DNA of 64,000 nt from Streptomyces diacarni (lineage in GTDB: Bacteria; Actinomycetota; Actinomycetes; Streptomycetales; Streptomycetaceae), in NCBI RefSeq assembly GCF_003323715.1, contig NZ_QOIN01000034.1:62001-126000 (forward strand), read 5' to 3'. Every line of letters begins with the position of its first letter. The stretch's first letter is position 1. The notes under the pieces are model-generated. The model had not been told where the DNA came from. It saw nothing but the letters and a program-made list of their open reading frames with translations, and made no database searches. Shown here in pieces: positions 17,487-26,159 of this stretch. A program made the position numbers and the translations under genes.

Positions 17487-18284
17487 CTAGGGGAGCAGTA
17501 CGTTCTGGGGTTCGCCCTGCCAGAAGCGGAAGTACTCCAGGCCGAGGTAGGTCTCCAGTTCGGAGACGCCCATGCCGCGCAGGATGGTGTCGACGACGTC
17601 CCAGAAGACCTCGTTGACCTGGGGGATCCACAGGCATCCGAAGACGATGAGGAGCCCGAAGGGCGCGAAGGGTTCGGCCTGCCTGCGGGCGGCGGGGGAG
17701 AGCCAGGGTTCGATGACCCCGTAGCCGTCCAGTCCCGGCACGGGCAGCAGGTTCAGCAGCGCGGCCGTCACCTGGAGCAGGGCGAGGAACGCGAGGGCGC
17801 TGCGGAACGCGACGGGCATGTCGTGCACGCCGTGCAGCCAGAACGGCGCGGTGAGCACCCCGGCGAACAGCGCGTTGGTGGCAGGGCCCGAGGCGGAGAT
17901 GAGGCTGTGCTTCCAGCGTCCGGTGATGCGGCCGCGTTCGATGTAGACGGCTCCGCCGGGGAGGCCGATGCCGCCGAGGATCACGAAGACCACGGGCAGC
18001 ACGATGCTGAGCAGCGCGTGGGTGTAGCGCAGCGGGTTGAGGGTCAGGTAGCCCTTCGCGCCGACCGACACGTCTCCCGCGCCGAGCGCGGAGCGCGCGT
18101 GCGCGTATTCGTGGAGGCACAGGGAGACGATCCATCCGGCGACGACGAAGAAGAAGACGGAGACACCCGTCACGTCCGCCCAGCCGTACCAGACGGCCCA
18201 GCCGGAGACCGCCATGATCGCGACGAGCCCGAGGAAGACCGGGCTGATCCGGTGGTGTTCCGGATGGGAAGCTGCGCTGGTCAT
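17487..18284 (-). CDS. Site-2 protease family (M50) membrane metalloprotease
   Basis: This 265-residue multi-pass protein has the zinc motif HEYAH (in SLCLHEYAHARS, about residue 58) within a hydrophobic segment. The second metal-site motif NLLPVPGLDG appears around residue 180. It belongs to the Rip-like/site-2 protease fold, which cuts membrane-embedded substrates such as anti-sigma factors. No PDZ domain is visible, so it is the short form. It is convergent with the small membrane protein gene. The substrate cannot be inferred from neighbours. Confidence 0.85.
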   Translation of the reverse strand: MTSAASHPEHHRISPVFLGLVAIMAVSGWAVWYGWADVTGVSVFFFVVAGWIVSLCLHEYAHARSALGAGDVSVGAKGYLTLNPLRYTHALLSIVLPVVFVILGGIGLPGGAVYIERGRITGRWKHSLISASGPATNALFAGVLTAPFWLHGVHDMPVAFRSALAFLALLQVTAALLNLLPVPGLDGYGVIEPWLSPAARRQAEPFAPFGLLIVFGCLWIPQVNEVFWDVVDTILRGMGVSELETYLGLEYFRFWQGEPQNVLLP

Positions 18285-18390
18285 GGGCCCTGACCGTACC
18301 GGCAGGACGCGGGCGCCGCGAACCCCGCACGCGGCGCCTTCCGCGCGACGCCGGTACCGGAGCCCGCGGGTGCCTCTCTTCGCGCCGCTC

Positions 18391-19362
18391 CTACGCGCGG
18401 ACCCGGCCCGTCTCGTCGTGCGGGTGGGCCGCGTCCGTGGCGTCCGTGGCGTGCTGGCCCGTGGCGTCCGTGGCGTGCTCGTCCGGGGTGTGCGTGCGGC
18501 GCTTGCCCGGGGTGAGGGAGACCAGGACGACGCCGCCGATCAGGAGGGCCGCGGCTGCGATGTCGGCGAGGGAGATGCCCTCGTGCAGCAGCAGGGCGGC
18601 GGAGGTCATGCCGAACACGGGGACCAGGAGGGAGAAGGGGGCGACCGCGGAGGCGTCGTAGCGGCGCAGCAGGTGGCCCCAGGCGCCGAAGCCGAACAGA
18701 GTGGCGGCCCAGGCGACGAAGCCGAGGGCGGCCAGCCCTGACGGGTCCAGCGAGCGCAGGGCGGCGAGATCGGCGGAGGCCCCCTCGAACAGCAGCGAGA
18801 GGGCGATCAGCGGCAGCGGCGGTACGAGGCTGACCCACACCATCCAGGAGAGCGCGTCCTCGGGGGCGGCCTTGCGGGTCAGCACGTTGGCCACGCCCCA
18901 GGCGAACGCGGCGGCGACCACGAGCGCGAAGGCGCCGAGCGGTCCCGCGGTGCCCTGGCCGACGGCGGCGACGACGATGCCGGCGAAGGAGACGGCCATG
19001 CCGAACAGCCGGGTGCGGCCCAGTCGTTCGCCCAGTGTGGCGGCGGCGAGGACGGCGGTGAAGACGGCCTGGGACTGGAGGACGAGGGAGGACAGCCCGG
19101 CGGGCATGCCGCCTTCCATGCCGATGAAGAGCAGTCCGAACTTCGCTACTCCGAGCGAGAGTCCGACGCCGACCACCCACCGCAGGGCGATGCGGGGGCG
19201 GCGGACGAAGAAGACGGCGGGCAGGGCGGCGAGGAGGAAGCGCAGCGCGGAGAACAGCAGGGGCGGGAAGTGCCGCAGGCCGACTTCGATGACGACGAAG
19301 TTGACGCCCCACAGGGCGGCGACCAGGACGGCGAGGGCGAGGTGGAGGGGAGACAGGCGCAT
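18391..19362 (-). CDS. EamA/DMT-family transporter divergent from a LysR regulator
   Basis: This 323-residue protein has ten predicted helices in two EamA repeats (first repeat begins LALAVLVAALWGVNFVVIEVG). It is a metabolite exporter of the drug/metabolite transporter superfamily. The start at 19362 is chosen because the membrane domain begins four residues later; the frame is open further upstream but over non-coding sequence. The C-terminus ends in a His/Asp/Ala-rich tail with short repeats (HATDATGQHATDATDAAH). It is divergent from the LysR gene at 19547, and a LysR-type palindrome lies between, so LysR control is likely. Confidence 0.88.
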   Translation of the reverse strand: MRLSPLHLALAVLVAALWGVNFVVIEVGLRHFPPLLFSALRFLLAALPAVFFVRRPRIALRWVVGVGLSLGVAKFGLLFIGMEGGMPAGLSSLVLQSQAVFTAVLAAATLGERLGRTRLFGMAVSFAGIVVAAVGQGTAGPLGAFALVVAAAFAWGVANVLTRKAAPEDALSWMVWVSLVPPLPLIALSLLFEGASADLAALRSLDPSGLAALGFVAWAATLFGFGAWGHLLRRYDASAVAPFSLLVPVFGMTSAALLLHEGISLADIAAAALLIGGVVLVSLTPGKRRTHTPDEHATDATGQHATDATDAAHPHDETGRVRA

Positions 19363-19420
19363 GATCCGATCGTCACCGCACCGACCGTTCAGCACCAGCA
19401 CGGCTTCCTGCATGGTTGGA

Positions 19421-19435
19421 TTCAGCAATGCTGAA
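19421..19435. promoter_or_regulatory. LysR-type operator (T-N11-A palindrome)
   Basis: TTCAGC-AAT-GCTGAA is a perfect 15-base inverted repeat of the T-N11-A class, located between the divergent transporter and LysR genes. Downstream, between 19430 and 19510, related segments such as CGGTACTGAA recur at about 20-base spacing, which may be extra contact sites. Confidence 0.65.
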
Positions 19436-19546
19436 CGGTCCGCGGTACTGAAGGGTCCGCGGTGACTGAACAGCCGGCGGTACTGGACAGTCGGCGGTAC
19501 TGAACAGGCCGGTCGGCAGGCCGGTCGGAGCACGGGAGGGTGCGTC

Positions 19547-20581
19547 ATGCTCGATCTGTCCCGGCTGCGTGCGCTGCACGCCGTGCGGACGCACGGCTCG
19601 GTCGGCGGCGCGGCGCAGGCGCTCGGGTACACCCCGTCCGCCGTCTCGCAGCAGATCGCCAAGCTGGAGCGGGAGACGGGCACGCGGCTGCTGGAGAGGC
19701 AGGGCCGCGGTATCGCCCTGACCGACGACGCGCTGATGCTGGTCCGTACGGCGGGCGAGATGCTCGCTCTCGCCGAGCGGGCCGAGGTGGCGCTGGAAGA
19801 GCGCAGGGGCCGCCCGGCGGGCAGGCTGCGGCTGGCGGCCTTCCCCAGCGGGGCGCGCGGTCTGATGCCCGGCGTCCTGGCCCGGCTGTGTGCCGACCAT
19901 CCCGCGCTCGAGGTGCGGATGTCGGAGATCGATCCGCACCTGTCGGTCGGCCTGGTGGCCCGCGGCGAGATCGATCTCGCGCTCGCCCACGACTGGGACG
20001 TGGCGCCCGCGTCGGCGCCCGAGGGGGTGCGCAGGACACCGCTGGGCGACGACCACTGCGATGTCCTCCTCCCGGCCGGGCACGAATTGGCCGGGCACGA
20101 ACCGGCCGGGCACGAGGCGGTGGAGCACGAACCAGCGGGGCACGCACCGGCCGGGCGCGGGGCGCTGGTCGTCGCCGATCTGGCGGGCCGGCGCTGGGTG
20201 TGCCAACCTCCCGGCACGGTCTGCCACGACTGGCTCCACACGACGCTGCGCGCCGCCGGACAGGAGCCCGACGTCGCCTACCAGGTCGCCGAGTTCGAGA
20301 CCCAGGTCGCTCTCGTGGCCGCGGGCCTGGGGATCGCGCTCCTGCCGCGCCTTGGGCGCGGCCCGCTGCCGGAGGGCGTGGTGGTCCGCCCGCTGGAACC
20401 GACGCCCACCCGCCACCTGTTCGCGCTCACCCGCGTCGGCGTGTCCCACCGCCCGGCGATCCGGGCGGCGCTGGCCGCGCTGCGGCGGGCGGCGGCGGGT
20501 GGCGGCGCGGACGCTGCGGTGAGCCGCGGTGCGGCCGCCTCGGTGGGCCGTGAGGGTGGTGTCGGCTCGCCGGGCGGGTGA
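19547..20581 (+). CDS. LysR-family transcriptional regulator with inserted 5-residue repeats
   Basis: This 344-residue regulator has an N-terminal winged helix (SVGGAAQALGYTPSAVSQQIAKL) and the C-terminal LysR substrate-binding domain (GRLRLAAFPSGARGLMPGVL onward). It probably controls the divergent EamA transporter and itself. About residue 177-205 a run of six 5-residue units (AGHEL, AGHEP, AGHEA, VEHEP, AGHAP, AGRGA) is inserted in the effector domain. The C-terminal 30 residues are low-complexity Gly/Ala/Arg. The effector is unknown. Confidence 0.88.
   Translation: MLDLSRLRALHAVRTHGSVGGAAQALGYTPSAVSQQIAKLERETGTRLLERQGRGIALTDDALMLVRTAGEMLALAERAEVALEERRGRPAGRLRLAAFPSGARGLMPGVLARLCADHPALEVRMSEIDPHLSVGLVARGEIDLALAHDWDVAPASAPEGVRRTPLGDDHCDVLLPAGHELAGHEPAGHEAVEHEPAGHAPAGRGALVVADLAGRRWVCQPPGTVCHDWLHTTLRAAGQEPDVAYQVAEFETQVALVAAGLGIALLPRLGRGPLPEGVVVRPLEPTPTRHLFALTRVGVSHRPAIRAALAALRRAAAGGGADAAVSRGAAASVGREGGVGSPGG
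20075..20160 (+). repeat. In-frame 15-bp tandem repeat inside LysR gene
   Basis: Six 15-base units, consensus GCCGGGCACGAACCG, begin at 20075, 20090, 20105, 20120, 20135 and 20150; the last is truncated. The array is codon-aligned, so copy-number change would keep the frame while altering a His/Glu-rich loop of the effector domain. Confidence 0.85.
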
Positions 20582-20670
20582 CCCATGGGAGGGGGTATCC
20601 GTCCCGGCGCGGGAATGTCGCAGCCCTCTCACATGTGCACCCCGCGCGGCAGCGCGCGGGGACGCGCCGC

Positions 20671-21020
20671 GTGCGGGCGCTGACGGTGGTCGCGGCGGCG
20701 GTGACCTCTCCGGTGGGTGTACTGCCGGCGGCGGCGTCAGCGGCCGACGACGGGCCCGGCGCCGACAGCCGCCTGCCGCACCGCGGCCACGTGTGCGACC
20801 GGGTGGCGCACGACCGGGGTGCGGGCGTGGGCAGCGGCGACTGCCGCGCGGTGCGTACGCCTCGCCACGGCCACATCCGCGACGCTTTCGTGAGCGGAAG
20901 CCGCCGCACGCACTACCGGGCGGTCTGCACGAGCAAGCGGGGGCACGTCTCGGGTGACGCGAATCTGCCCCAGCGGGTGCGCGGAGCCGGCTGCCACCGC
21001 GCCCGAGACGGTGGCCCGAC
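20671..21020 (+). CDS. Possible small secreted Cys-containing protein, boundary unclear
   Basis: The stretch 20582-21169 has no clear gene. One plus frame from the GTG at 20671 looks partly coding: a signal-like start (VRALTVVAAAVTSPVGVLPA, then AAASAADD) and a segment with spaced cysteines (GHVCDRVAH, SGDCRAVR, RAVCTSKRGH, GAGCHRARD). It has G/C-biased third positions. The frame has no stop before it runs antisense across the ChaB gene to 21486, so the 3' limit given here is arbitrary. Either the gene has lost its stop by frameshift, or the frame is spurious. Confidence 0.3.
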
Positions 21021-21169
21021 GGCACAGACCGCTTGCCGCGGACCGGCCGACAGACACTGGTCGACGCGCGCCGGTCGCTCCAGGCCGCTTGCCGCCCCCG
21101 CGGGCGCCACGCCCGCGGCCCGCGCCGCTGTCGCGCCGGCAGTCGCCGCGGTGCGCGGACCGCGGCCGC

Positions 21170-21574
21170 TCAGCCCGACCGGGCCTGCCGTGTCCTGGAC
21201 CGGTTGGCCTTGCGGATGGCCTCTTCCAGCTCCGGCTTCGTCATTCGCGACCGGCCCTCCACGCCGAGCCGTTTGGCCACGTCGTACAGGTGCTGTTTCG
21301 GTGCGCCCTCGTCGACGCCCTGTCCGCTGCGTCCGCCCCGGCCGCGCGGGCGTGCGGACTGTGGGTCGGACGGCCCCTTGCGGGCGCCCTTCTTGCGCTC
21401 CCAGTGGTCGCCGACCTTCTCGTGCGTGTGTTTCAGCGCGCCGTACGCCGTCTGGTGGGCGCGCCGCCCCTCGCCGTACTCCTTGACGGCTGAGTCGTGC
21501 GCCTTCGACCAGGTGCGCCTGGCGCTGTCGGGGGAACGGCGGAGCGTCGAGGGCAGCTCCTCGCGAGCGGGCAT
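21170..21574 (-). CDS. ChaB-domain protein with Rho-N-like C-terminus
   Basis: This is a 134-residue basic protein. The N-terminal 60 residues match the ChaB fold (MPAREELPSTLRRSPDSARR, HDSAVKEYGEGRRAHQTAY). After a Gly/Arg linker the C-terminus (KQHLYDVAKRLGVEGRSRMT, then KPELEEAIRKANR) resembles a Rho-N/SAP-like helical nucleic-acid-binding module. ChaB-like proteins are commonly associated with cation transport regulation, but in actinobacteria the role is unclear. It is divergently placed 214 bases from the SARP gene. Function is uncertain despite clear family resemblance. Confidence 0.82.
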   Translation of the reverse strand: MPAREELPSTLRRSPDSARRTWSKAHDSAVKEYGEGRRAHQTAYGALKHTHEKVGDHWERKKGARKGPSDPQSARPRGRGGRSGQGVDEGAPKQHLYDVAKRLGVEGRSRMTKPELEEAIRKANRSRTRQARSG

Positions 21575-21788
21575 CCGGGGTACCTCCGCTGGCAGTGCGC
21601 GTGTCTGTGCCGCCGCCGAGTGCCCTGCCGCAAACCGGGCAAAACCGCCGGTACGACTTCGCCGGGCCGCCGCGGTGGCTGGGCCTCCCGGGGCGGGGCC
21701 CGTCCCTGGGGAGGGGCCGCGAGGAGCCCGGTGTCCGGGGGAGACGGTCGCCGCCGGAGCCCCGTCCGCCCGGTGGCACTATGTGGGG

Positions 21789-24700
21789 GTGCGCTACCTC
21801 TACCGCGTTCTGGGTACCACGCAGGTTCTCCGCGAGGACGGCACGACCGTGCCGGTCGGCGGGGCGCGGCTGCGTGCGCTGCTGACCGCGCTGGCCCTGG
21901 CGGGAGGACGCGCCGTACGGACCGGGCAACTGGCCGCCGCCGTGTGGGCTCAGGACGAGGACGCGCCCGCGGACGAGACGGCCGCCGTGCAGGCGCTGGT
22001 GGGCAGGGCGCGCAGGGCGTTGGGCCGGGACGCCCTCGCCTCGGTGGAGGGCGGCTACCGGTTGGCGGTGACGCGCGACGACGTCGATCTCTTCCGGTTC
22101 GAACGGCTGGCCGACGAGGGCGCGAAGGCGCTCGCGGACGGCGATCCGGTCAAGGCCATGGCGCTGCTCGACGACGCCCTCGCGCTGTGCCGGGGTCCCG
22201 CGCTGGCCGACCTGCCCGACGGGGGTGGACCCGCCGCGGTGCGGGCGGCGGACCGCGAACTGGCCGCGCGCCGCGACGGGATGCGGGCCGCGCTCGCCCT
22301 CGGCCGTGCCGAGGCGGTGCTGCCCGGCGCGCGCGAGCTGGCCGCCGCCCACCCCCTCGACGAGTCCCTCCAGGCCGTGTTGCTGTGCGCCCTGCACGGC
22401 GCGGGCCGCACCGCCGAGGCGCTGGCCTCGTACGAGACCGTGCGCGCCAGGATCGCCGACCGCCTGGGCACCGACCCCGGCGCGGAACTCCGCGCGCTGC
22501 ACGCCACGTTGCTGGCCACCGACGATCCCGCGCCGCGGTCGCCCTCCCCGCTCTCCCCTTCCCGCCCGCCGTCCCCGTCCTCTCCGTCCTCCGCGCCGTC
22601 CCCCTCCTCCGCGCCCGCCGGCGCCGTCCGGCCCGTCGGCAACCTGCGGGCCGGGCTGACCTCCTTCGTCGGGCGTGAGGAGGAGATCGGCGCGCTCGGC
22701 AAGGAGCTCGTCGGCGCCCGGCTGGTGACGCTCACCGGACCTGGCGGCGCCGGGAAGACCCGCCTGTCGCTGGAGACGGCCGCCCGCACCGGCGCGGAGG
22801 GCGGCGGCCCCGCGCGACAGGACGGAGCCTGGCGGGACGGCGCGTGGCAGGACGGCGTGTGGGTGGCCGAACTGGCCTCCGTACGGGGGCGGAACGGGCC
22901 CGCCGAGGTCGCCGAGGCCGTCCTGACCGCGCTCGGCGGCCGGGAGACCCTCCTGATCGGCTCCACCGCGGAGAGCCTGCACGCGGCGACCGACCCCACG
23001 GCCGGCGACCCGGTGGCCCAGCTCGTCGAGCACTGCGCGGCGCGGCGCATGCTGCTGGTGCTGGACAACTGCGAACACGTCATCGACGCGGCGGCGCGGG
23101 TCGTCGAGACGCTGCTCGTGGAGTGCCCAGGCGTGACCGTCCTCGCCACCAGCCGCGAACCGCTGGGCGTACCAGGGGAGTCGGTGCGGCCCGTGGGTCC
23201 GCTGCCCGAGCCCGTCGCGCTGCGGCTGCTGGCCGACCGGGGTGCCCGCGCGCGTGCGGGGTTTTGCACGGACGAGGACCCCGAGGCGTGCGCGGAGATC
23301 TGCCGGCGCCTCGACGGGCTGCCGCTGGCGATCGAGCTGGCCGCGGCCAGGCTGCGCTCGCTCAGCCCCGGCCAGCTCGCCCGGCGCCTCGATGACCGGT
23401 TCCGGCTGCTGACCAGCGGCAGCCGTACCGTACTGGCACGGCAGCAGACCCTGCGGGCGGTCGTCGACTGGTCGTGGGAACTGCTGGAGGAGCCCGAACG
23501 CACGGTGCTGCTGCGGCTGTCGGTCTTCGCCGGCGGCTGCGAGCTGGAGCAGGTCGAGGAGGTGTGCGCGGCAGCACGGGAGGGCGACGCGGGGGCTGAC
23601 ACCGCCGCGCTCCTGAGTTCCCTTGTCGACAAGTCGTTGGTGGTGGCCGAGCCCGGCGACGGCCGCACGGCCGGGATGCGCTACCGGCTGCTGGAGACCG
23701 TCGCGGAGTACGCCGCCGAGAGGCTCGACGCGCTGCCCGGCGAGCGGGAGCGTGCCGAGGCCCGCCACCTGGTCGCCTACCGCGAGCTGGCCCGCACCGC
23801 GGACCCGCTGCTGCGCGGACCGCGGCAGGCCGTCTGGCTGGACCGGCTGGAGCGCGAGCACGACAACATCCGCACCGCGCTGCGCCGCGCCGTCGCCGCG
23901 GGTGAGGAGCAGGAGGCGCTGTGCCTGATCCTGTCCATGGGCTGGTTCTGGCAGCTGCGCGGGCACCGCGCCGACGCCCTCATCTGGGGTGAGGCGGCCC
24001 TGCGCCTGGGCCCCGCCCCCTTCGCGGAGCAGCGCCCGGTGCCGCCGCTGTACGAGTCGGCCACCCACCACCCGCCGCCCATGAGCGAGGAACAGCTGTG
24101 GGAGGCCAGACGCGGAGTGCGGCTGATGGTCCTGGCCGACGCCGAGGAGGACGTCGAGCGGTTGCAAAGCCCCGAGCGGCAGGCCGAACTGGCCACCGTC
24201 ATGCGCTCCTACACCCCCGGGATGCCCCAGGTCTGCCGCATCCCCGGCTGCATGTGGATGTTCGCCTGGCTCCACAGCGGCAACTACGACGCCCTCCACG
24301 ACCTGACCGACGCACAGGTCCAGGGGTGCCGCGACCTGGGCTACGAGTGGGAGCTGGGCTTCGCGCTCCAGTTGCGCTCCAAGATCGGCGCGGACGTCCC
24401 CGACGCGTGGGACCAGACCGGCGTCGACGCGGACGAGAGCCTGGAGATCTTCCGCAGGCTCGGGGACGCCTGGGGAGAGGCCGAAGCGCTCGCGGGCCGG
24501 TGTGAAGCGCTCAGCGCGCGCGGCGAGTTCGCGCGCGCGGCGGCCGACTGCAGGCTGGCCATCGCCCGCGCCCAGGAGCTGGGCGCGCACAGCCAGGTGC
24601 CGCGGCTGAAGTCCCGGCTCGGCTCCGTGCTCGTGGAGCTGGCGGACCCGGAGTCGGTCGCCGAGGGCAACCATCTGATGCGGGAGGCGACCGAGGAGGC

Positions 24701-25235
24701 CGAGCGCGCCGGAGGGGACGGTCCCAACTTCGCGTCGATCCAGCTGGCGGCCCACCTGATCCGCACGGGAGAGCCGGACGCGGGCCGAGCGCTGCTGGAG
24801 CCGCTGGAGCGGGAGTTCGCCGAGAGGGTGCCGCAGCTCTTCGCGGGGATGGTGCAGGGCATGCTCGCCTGGTCGCACGTCGTGGCGGGGAGGCCTGGCG
24901 AGGCGCTGGCCAAGCTCCGGGTGTCCATCGGCAGGACCCGCGAGGCGATGGCGGACGTGGTCAGCCCGCAGCTGACCCAAAGTCAGCTCGTCACGGCCGC
25001 GCGGGCGTTGGCCGCGCTCGGGCGGGGCGCGGAGGCGGGGCGGCTGCTGGGTGCCGCCGATACGCTGACCACCCGGCCGAGCGGGCCCTTTCTCCCGCCG
25101 GTCGAGCGCGAGGCGCGGCAGGCCGCCGAGGAGGCGGTGCGGGCCGTGCTGTCGCCCCGTGCGTACGCCGAGGCCCACAGCGAGGGCGGCGGCCTCACCA
25201 TCGAGGAGGCCGTCGCCCTCGTCCAGGGGGCCTGA
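21789..25235 (+). CDS. Large SARP/AfsR-type regulator with BTAD, NB-ARC and TPR domains
   Basis: This 1148-residue protein starts at GTG 21789 with YRVLGTTQVL. It opens with an OmpR-like winged helix (about 1-95), then a bacterial transcriptional activation domain (about 100-245) and a Ser/Pro-rich linker (about 252-285). The STAND/NB-ARC ATPase follows, with P-loop GPGGAGKTRL, Walker B MLLVLDNCEH and sensor TSREPLGV. The C-terminus is a long helical TPR-like region. Proteins of this build switch on secondary metabolite or export genes after nucleotide-dependent oligomerisation. A short Trp repeat (DGAWRDGAWQDGVW) is inserted after the P-loop. Its 3' end faces the DrrAB-like exporter genes, a possible target, but no biosynthetic genes adjoin it. 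Confidence 0.9.
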   Translation: MRYLYRVLGTTQVLREDGTTVPVGGARLRALLTALALAGGRAVRTGQLAAAVWAQDEDAPADETAAVQALVGRARRALGRDALASVEGGYRLAVTRDDVDLFRFERLADEGAKALADGDPVKAMALLDDALALCRGPALADLPDGGGPAAVRAADRELAARRDGMRAALALGRAEAVLPGARELAAAHPLDESLQAVLLCALHGAGRTAEALASYETVRARIADRLGTDPGAELRALHATLLATDDPAPRSPSPLSPSRPPSPSSPSSAPSPSSAPAGAVRPVGNLRAGLTSFVGREEEIGALGKELVGARLVTLTGPGGAGKTRLSLETAARTGAEGGGPARQDGAWRDGAWQDGVWVAELASVRGRNGPAEVAEAVLTALGGRETLLIGSTAESLHAATDPTAGDPVAQLVEHCAARRMLLVLDNCEHVIDAAARVVETLLVECPGVTVLATSREPLGVPGESVRPVGPLPEPVALRLLADRGARARAGFCTDEDPEACAEICRRLDGLPLAIELAAARLRSLSPGQLARRLDDRFRLLTSGSRTVLARQQTLRAVVDWSWELLEEPERTVLLRLSVFAGGCELEQVEEVCAAAREGDAGADTAALLSSLVDKSLVVAEPGDGRTAGMRYRLLETVAEYAAERLDALPGERERAEARHLVAYRELARTADPLLRGPRQAVWLDRLEREHDNIRTALRRAVAAGEEQEALCLILSMGWFWQLRGHRADALIWGEAALRLGPAPFAEQRPVPPLYESATHHPPPMSEEQLWEARRGVRLMVLADAEEDVERLQSPERQAELATVMRSYTPGMPQVCRIPGCMWMFAWLHSGNYDALHDLTDAQVQGCRDLGYEWELGFALQLRSKIGADVPDAWDQTGVDADESLEIFRRLGDAWGEAEALAGRCEALSARGEFARAAADCRLAIARAQELGAHSQVPRLKSRLGSVLVELADPESVAEGNHLMREATEEAERAGGDGPNFASIQLAAHLIRTGEPDAGRALLEPLEREFAERVPQLFAGMVQGMLAWSHVVAGRPGEALAKLRVSIGRTREAMADVVSPQLTQSQLVTAARALAALGRGAEAGRLLGAADTLTTRPSGPFLPPVEREARQAAEEAVRAVLSPRAYAEAHSEGGGLTIEEAVALVQGA

Positions 25236-25277
25236 GCACGGGCGGGTGCCTGACGGAGTGCGCCGCCAGGCACCGCC

Positions 25278-26159
25278 TCAGACCTTCTTCCGGAACTTCG
25301 CGATGGCGAACGGCGCCGTGACGACGGTGAGTCCCACCGCCCAGATCACCGTCCACATCACGGGGCCGGCCACCGCGCCCTGGCCCAGCATCAGCCCGCG
25401 GGCGGAGTCGGCGACATGTGTCAACGGGTTGACCTTGGTGAACGCCTCCAGCCAGCCGGGCATCGTGTCCGTCGAGACGAACACCGAGGAGCCGAACTGC
25501 AACGGCATCAGCACCAGGAACGAGATGCCCTGGACGGCCTGCGCCGTCTCCATCGACAGCCCGACCAGAATGAAGATCCACAGCAGGGACGCGCCGAACA
25601 GCGCCGTCAGGCCGACGGCCCCCAGCATCCCCAGCCAGTGGCCGTTCAGGTCGAACCCGCACAGCAGGCCCACGGCCAGCAGCACGACGATGGCCACCAG
25701 CATGCGGCCGACCTCGACCAGCGACTTGGCTATCAGCACGGAGGAGCGGGCGATCGGCATGGACCGGAAGCGGTCCATCACGCCCTTGCGGAAGTCCTCG
25801 TTGATGCCCGTGCCCACCGCCATCGCGATGGACATGCTCATCATGCCCATCATGCCGGGGATCAGGTACTGCACGTACTGGTCCCTGCTGGCGCCGCCGC
25901 CCCCGCCGCCGATCGCGCCGCCGAAGACGTAGACGAACAGCAGCGTGAAGACGATGGGCATCAGCAGGGCGTCCATCATCGACTCCGGGTCCTGCTTGAT
26001 CTGCAGGGCGCACCGGCGCACGAGCGCGCCGATGTGCCGCAGATTGGCGCGCAGCCCGATCCGTCCGTCGTCCGCTCCCGGCTTCACCGGCGCCTGACCG
26101 CCGCCCGGCACCGGCGGGGTCTTCCCCGATTCGGGGGCCTTGATGGTGGCGGTACTCAC
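25278..26159 (-). CDS. DrrB-like ABC-2 permease
   Basis: This 293-residue membrane protein has a 35-residue cytoplasmic tail and six helices of the ABC-2 type. It carries the family motif around QFGSSVFVSTDTMPGWLEAF and NPLTHVADSARGLM. It forms an exporter with the ATPase encoded just upstream. The GTG start at 26159 overlaps the ATPase stop codon by 4 bases (GTGA), indicating coupled translation. By family (DrrAB of daunorubicin producers) the pair expels hydrophobic antibiotics or lipids. Cargo here is unknown. Confidence 0.88.
   Translation of the reverse strand: MSTATIKAPESGKTPPVPGGGQAPVKPGADDGRIGLRANLRHIGALVRRCALQIKQDPESMMDALLMPIVFTLLFVYVFGGAIGGGGGGASRDQYVQYLIPGMMGMMSMSIAMAVGTGINEDFRKGVMDRFRSMPIARSSVLIAKSLVEVGRMLVAIVVLLAVGLLCGFDLNGHWLGMLGAVGLTALFGASLLWIFILVGLSMETAQAVQGISFLVLMPLQFGSSVFVSTDTMPGWLEAFTKVNPLTHVADSARGLMLGQGAVAGPVMWTVIWAVGLTVVTAPFAIAKFRKKV

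Noticed and set aside
20913..25178. A 1421-codon open frame antisense to the SARP regulator
   Set aside because: High GC leaves long shadow frames. The plus-strand gene has recognisable domains and motifs; the antisense frame is Arg/Gly/Pro-rich with none.
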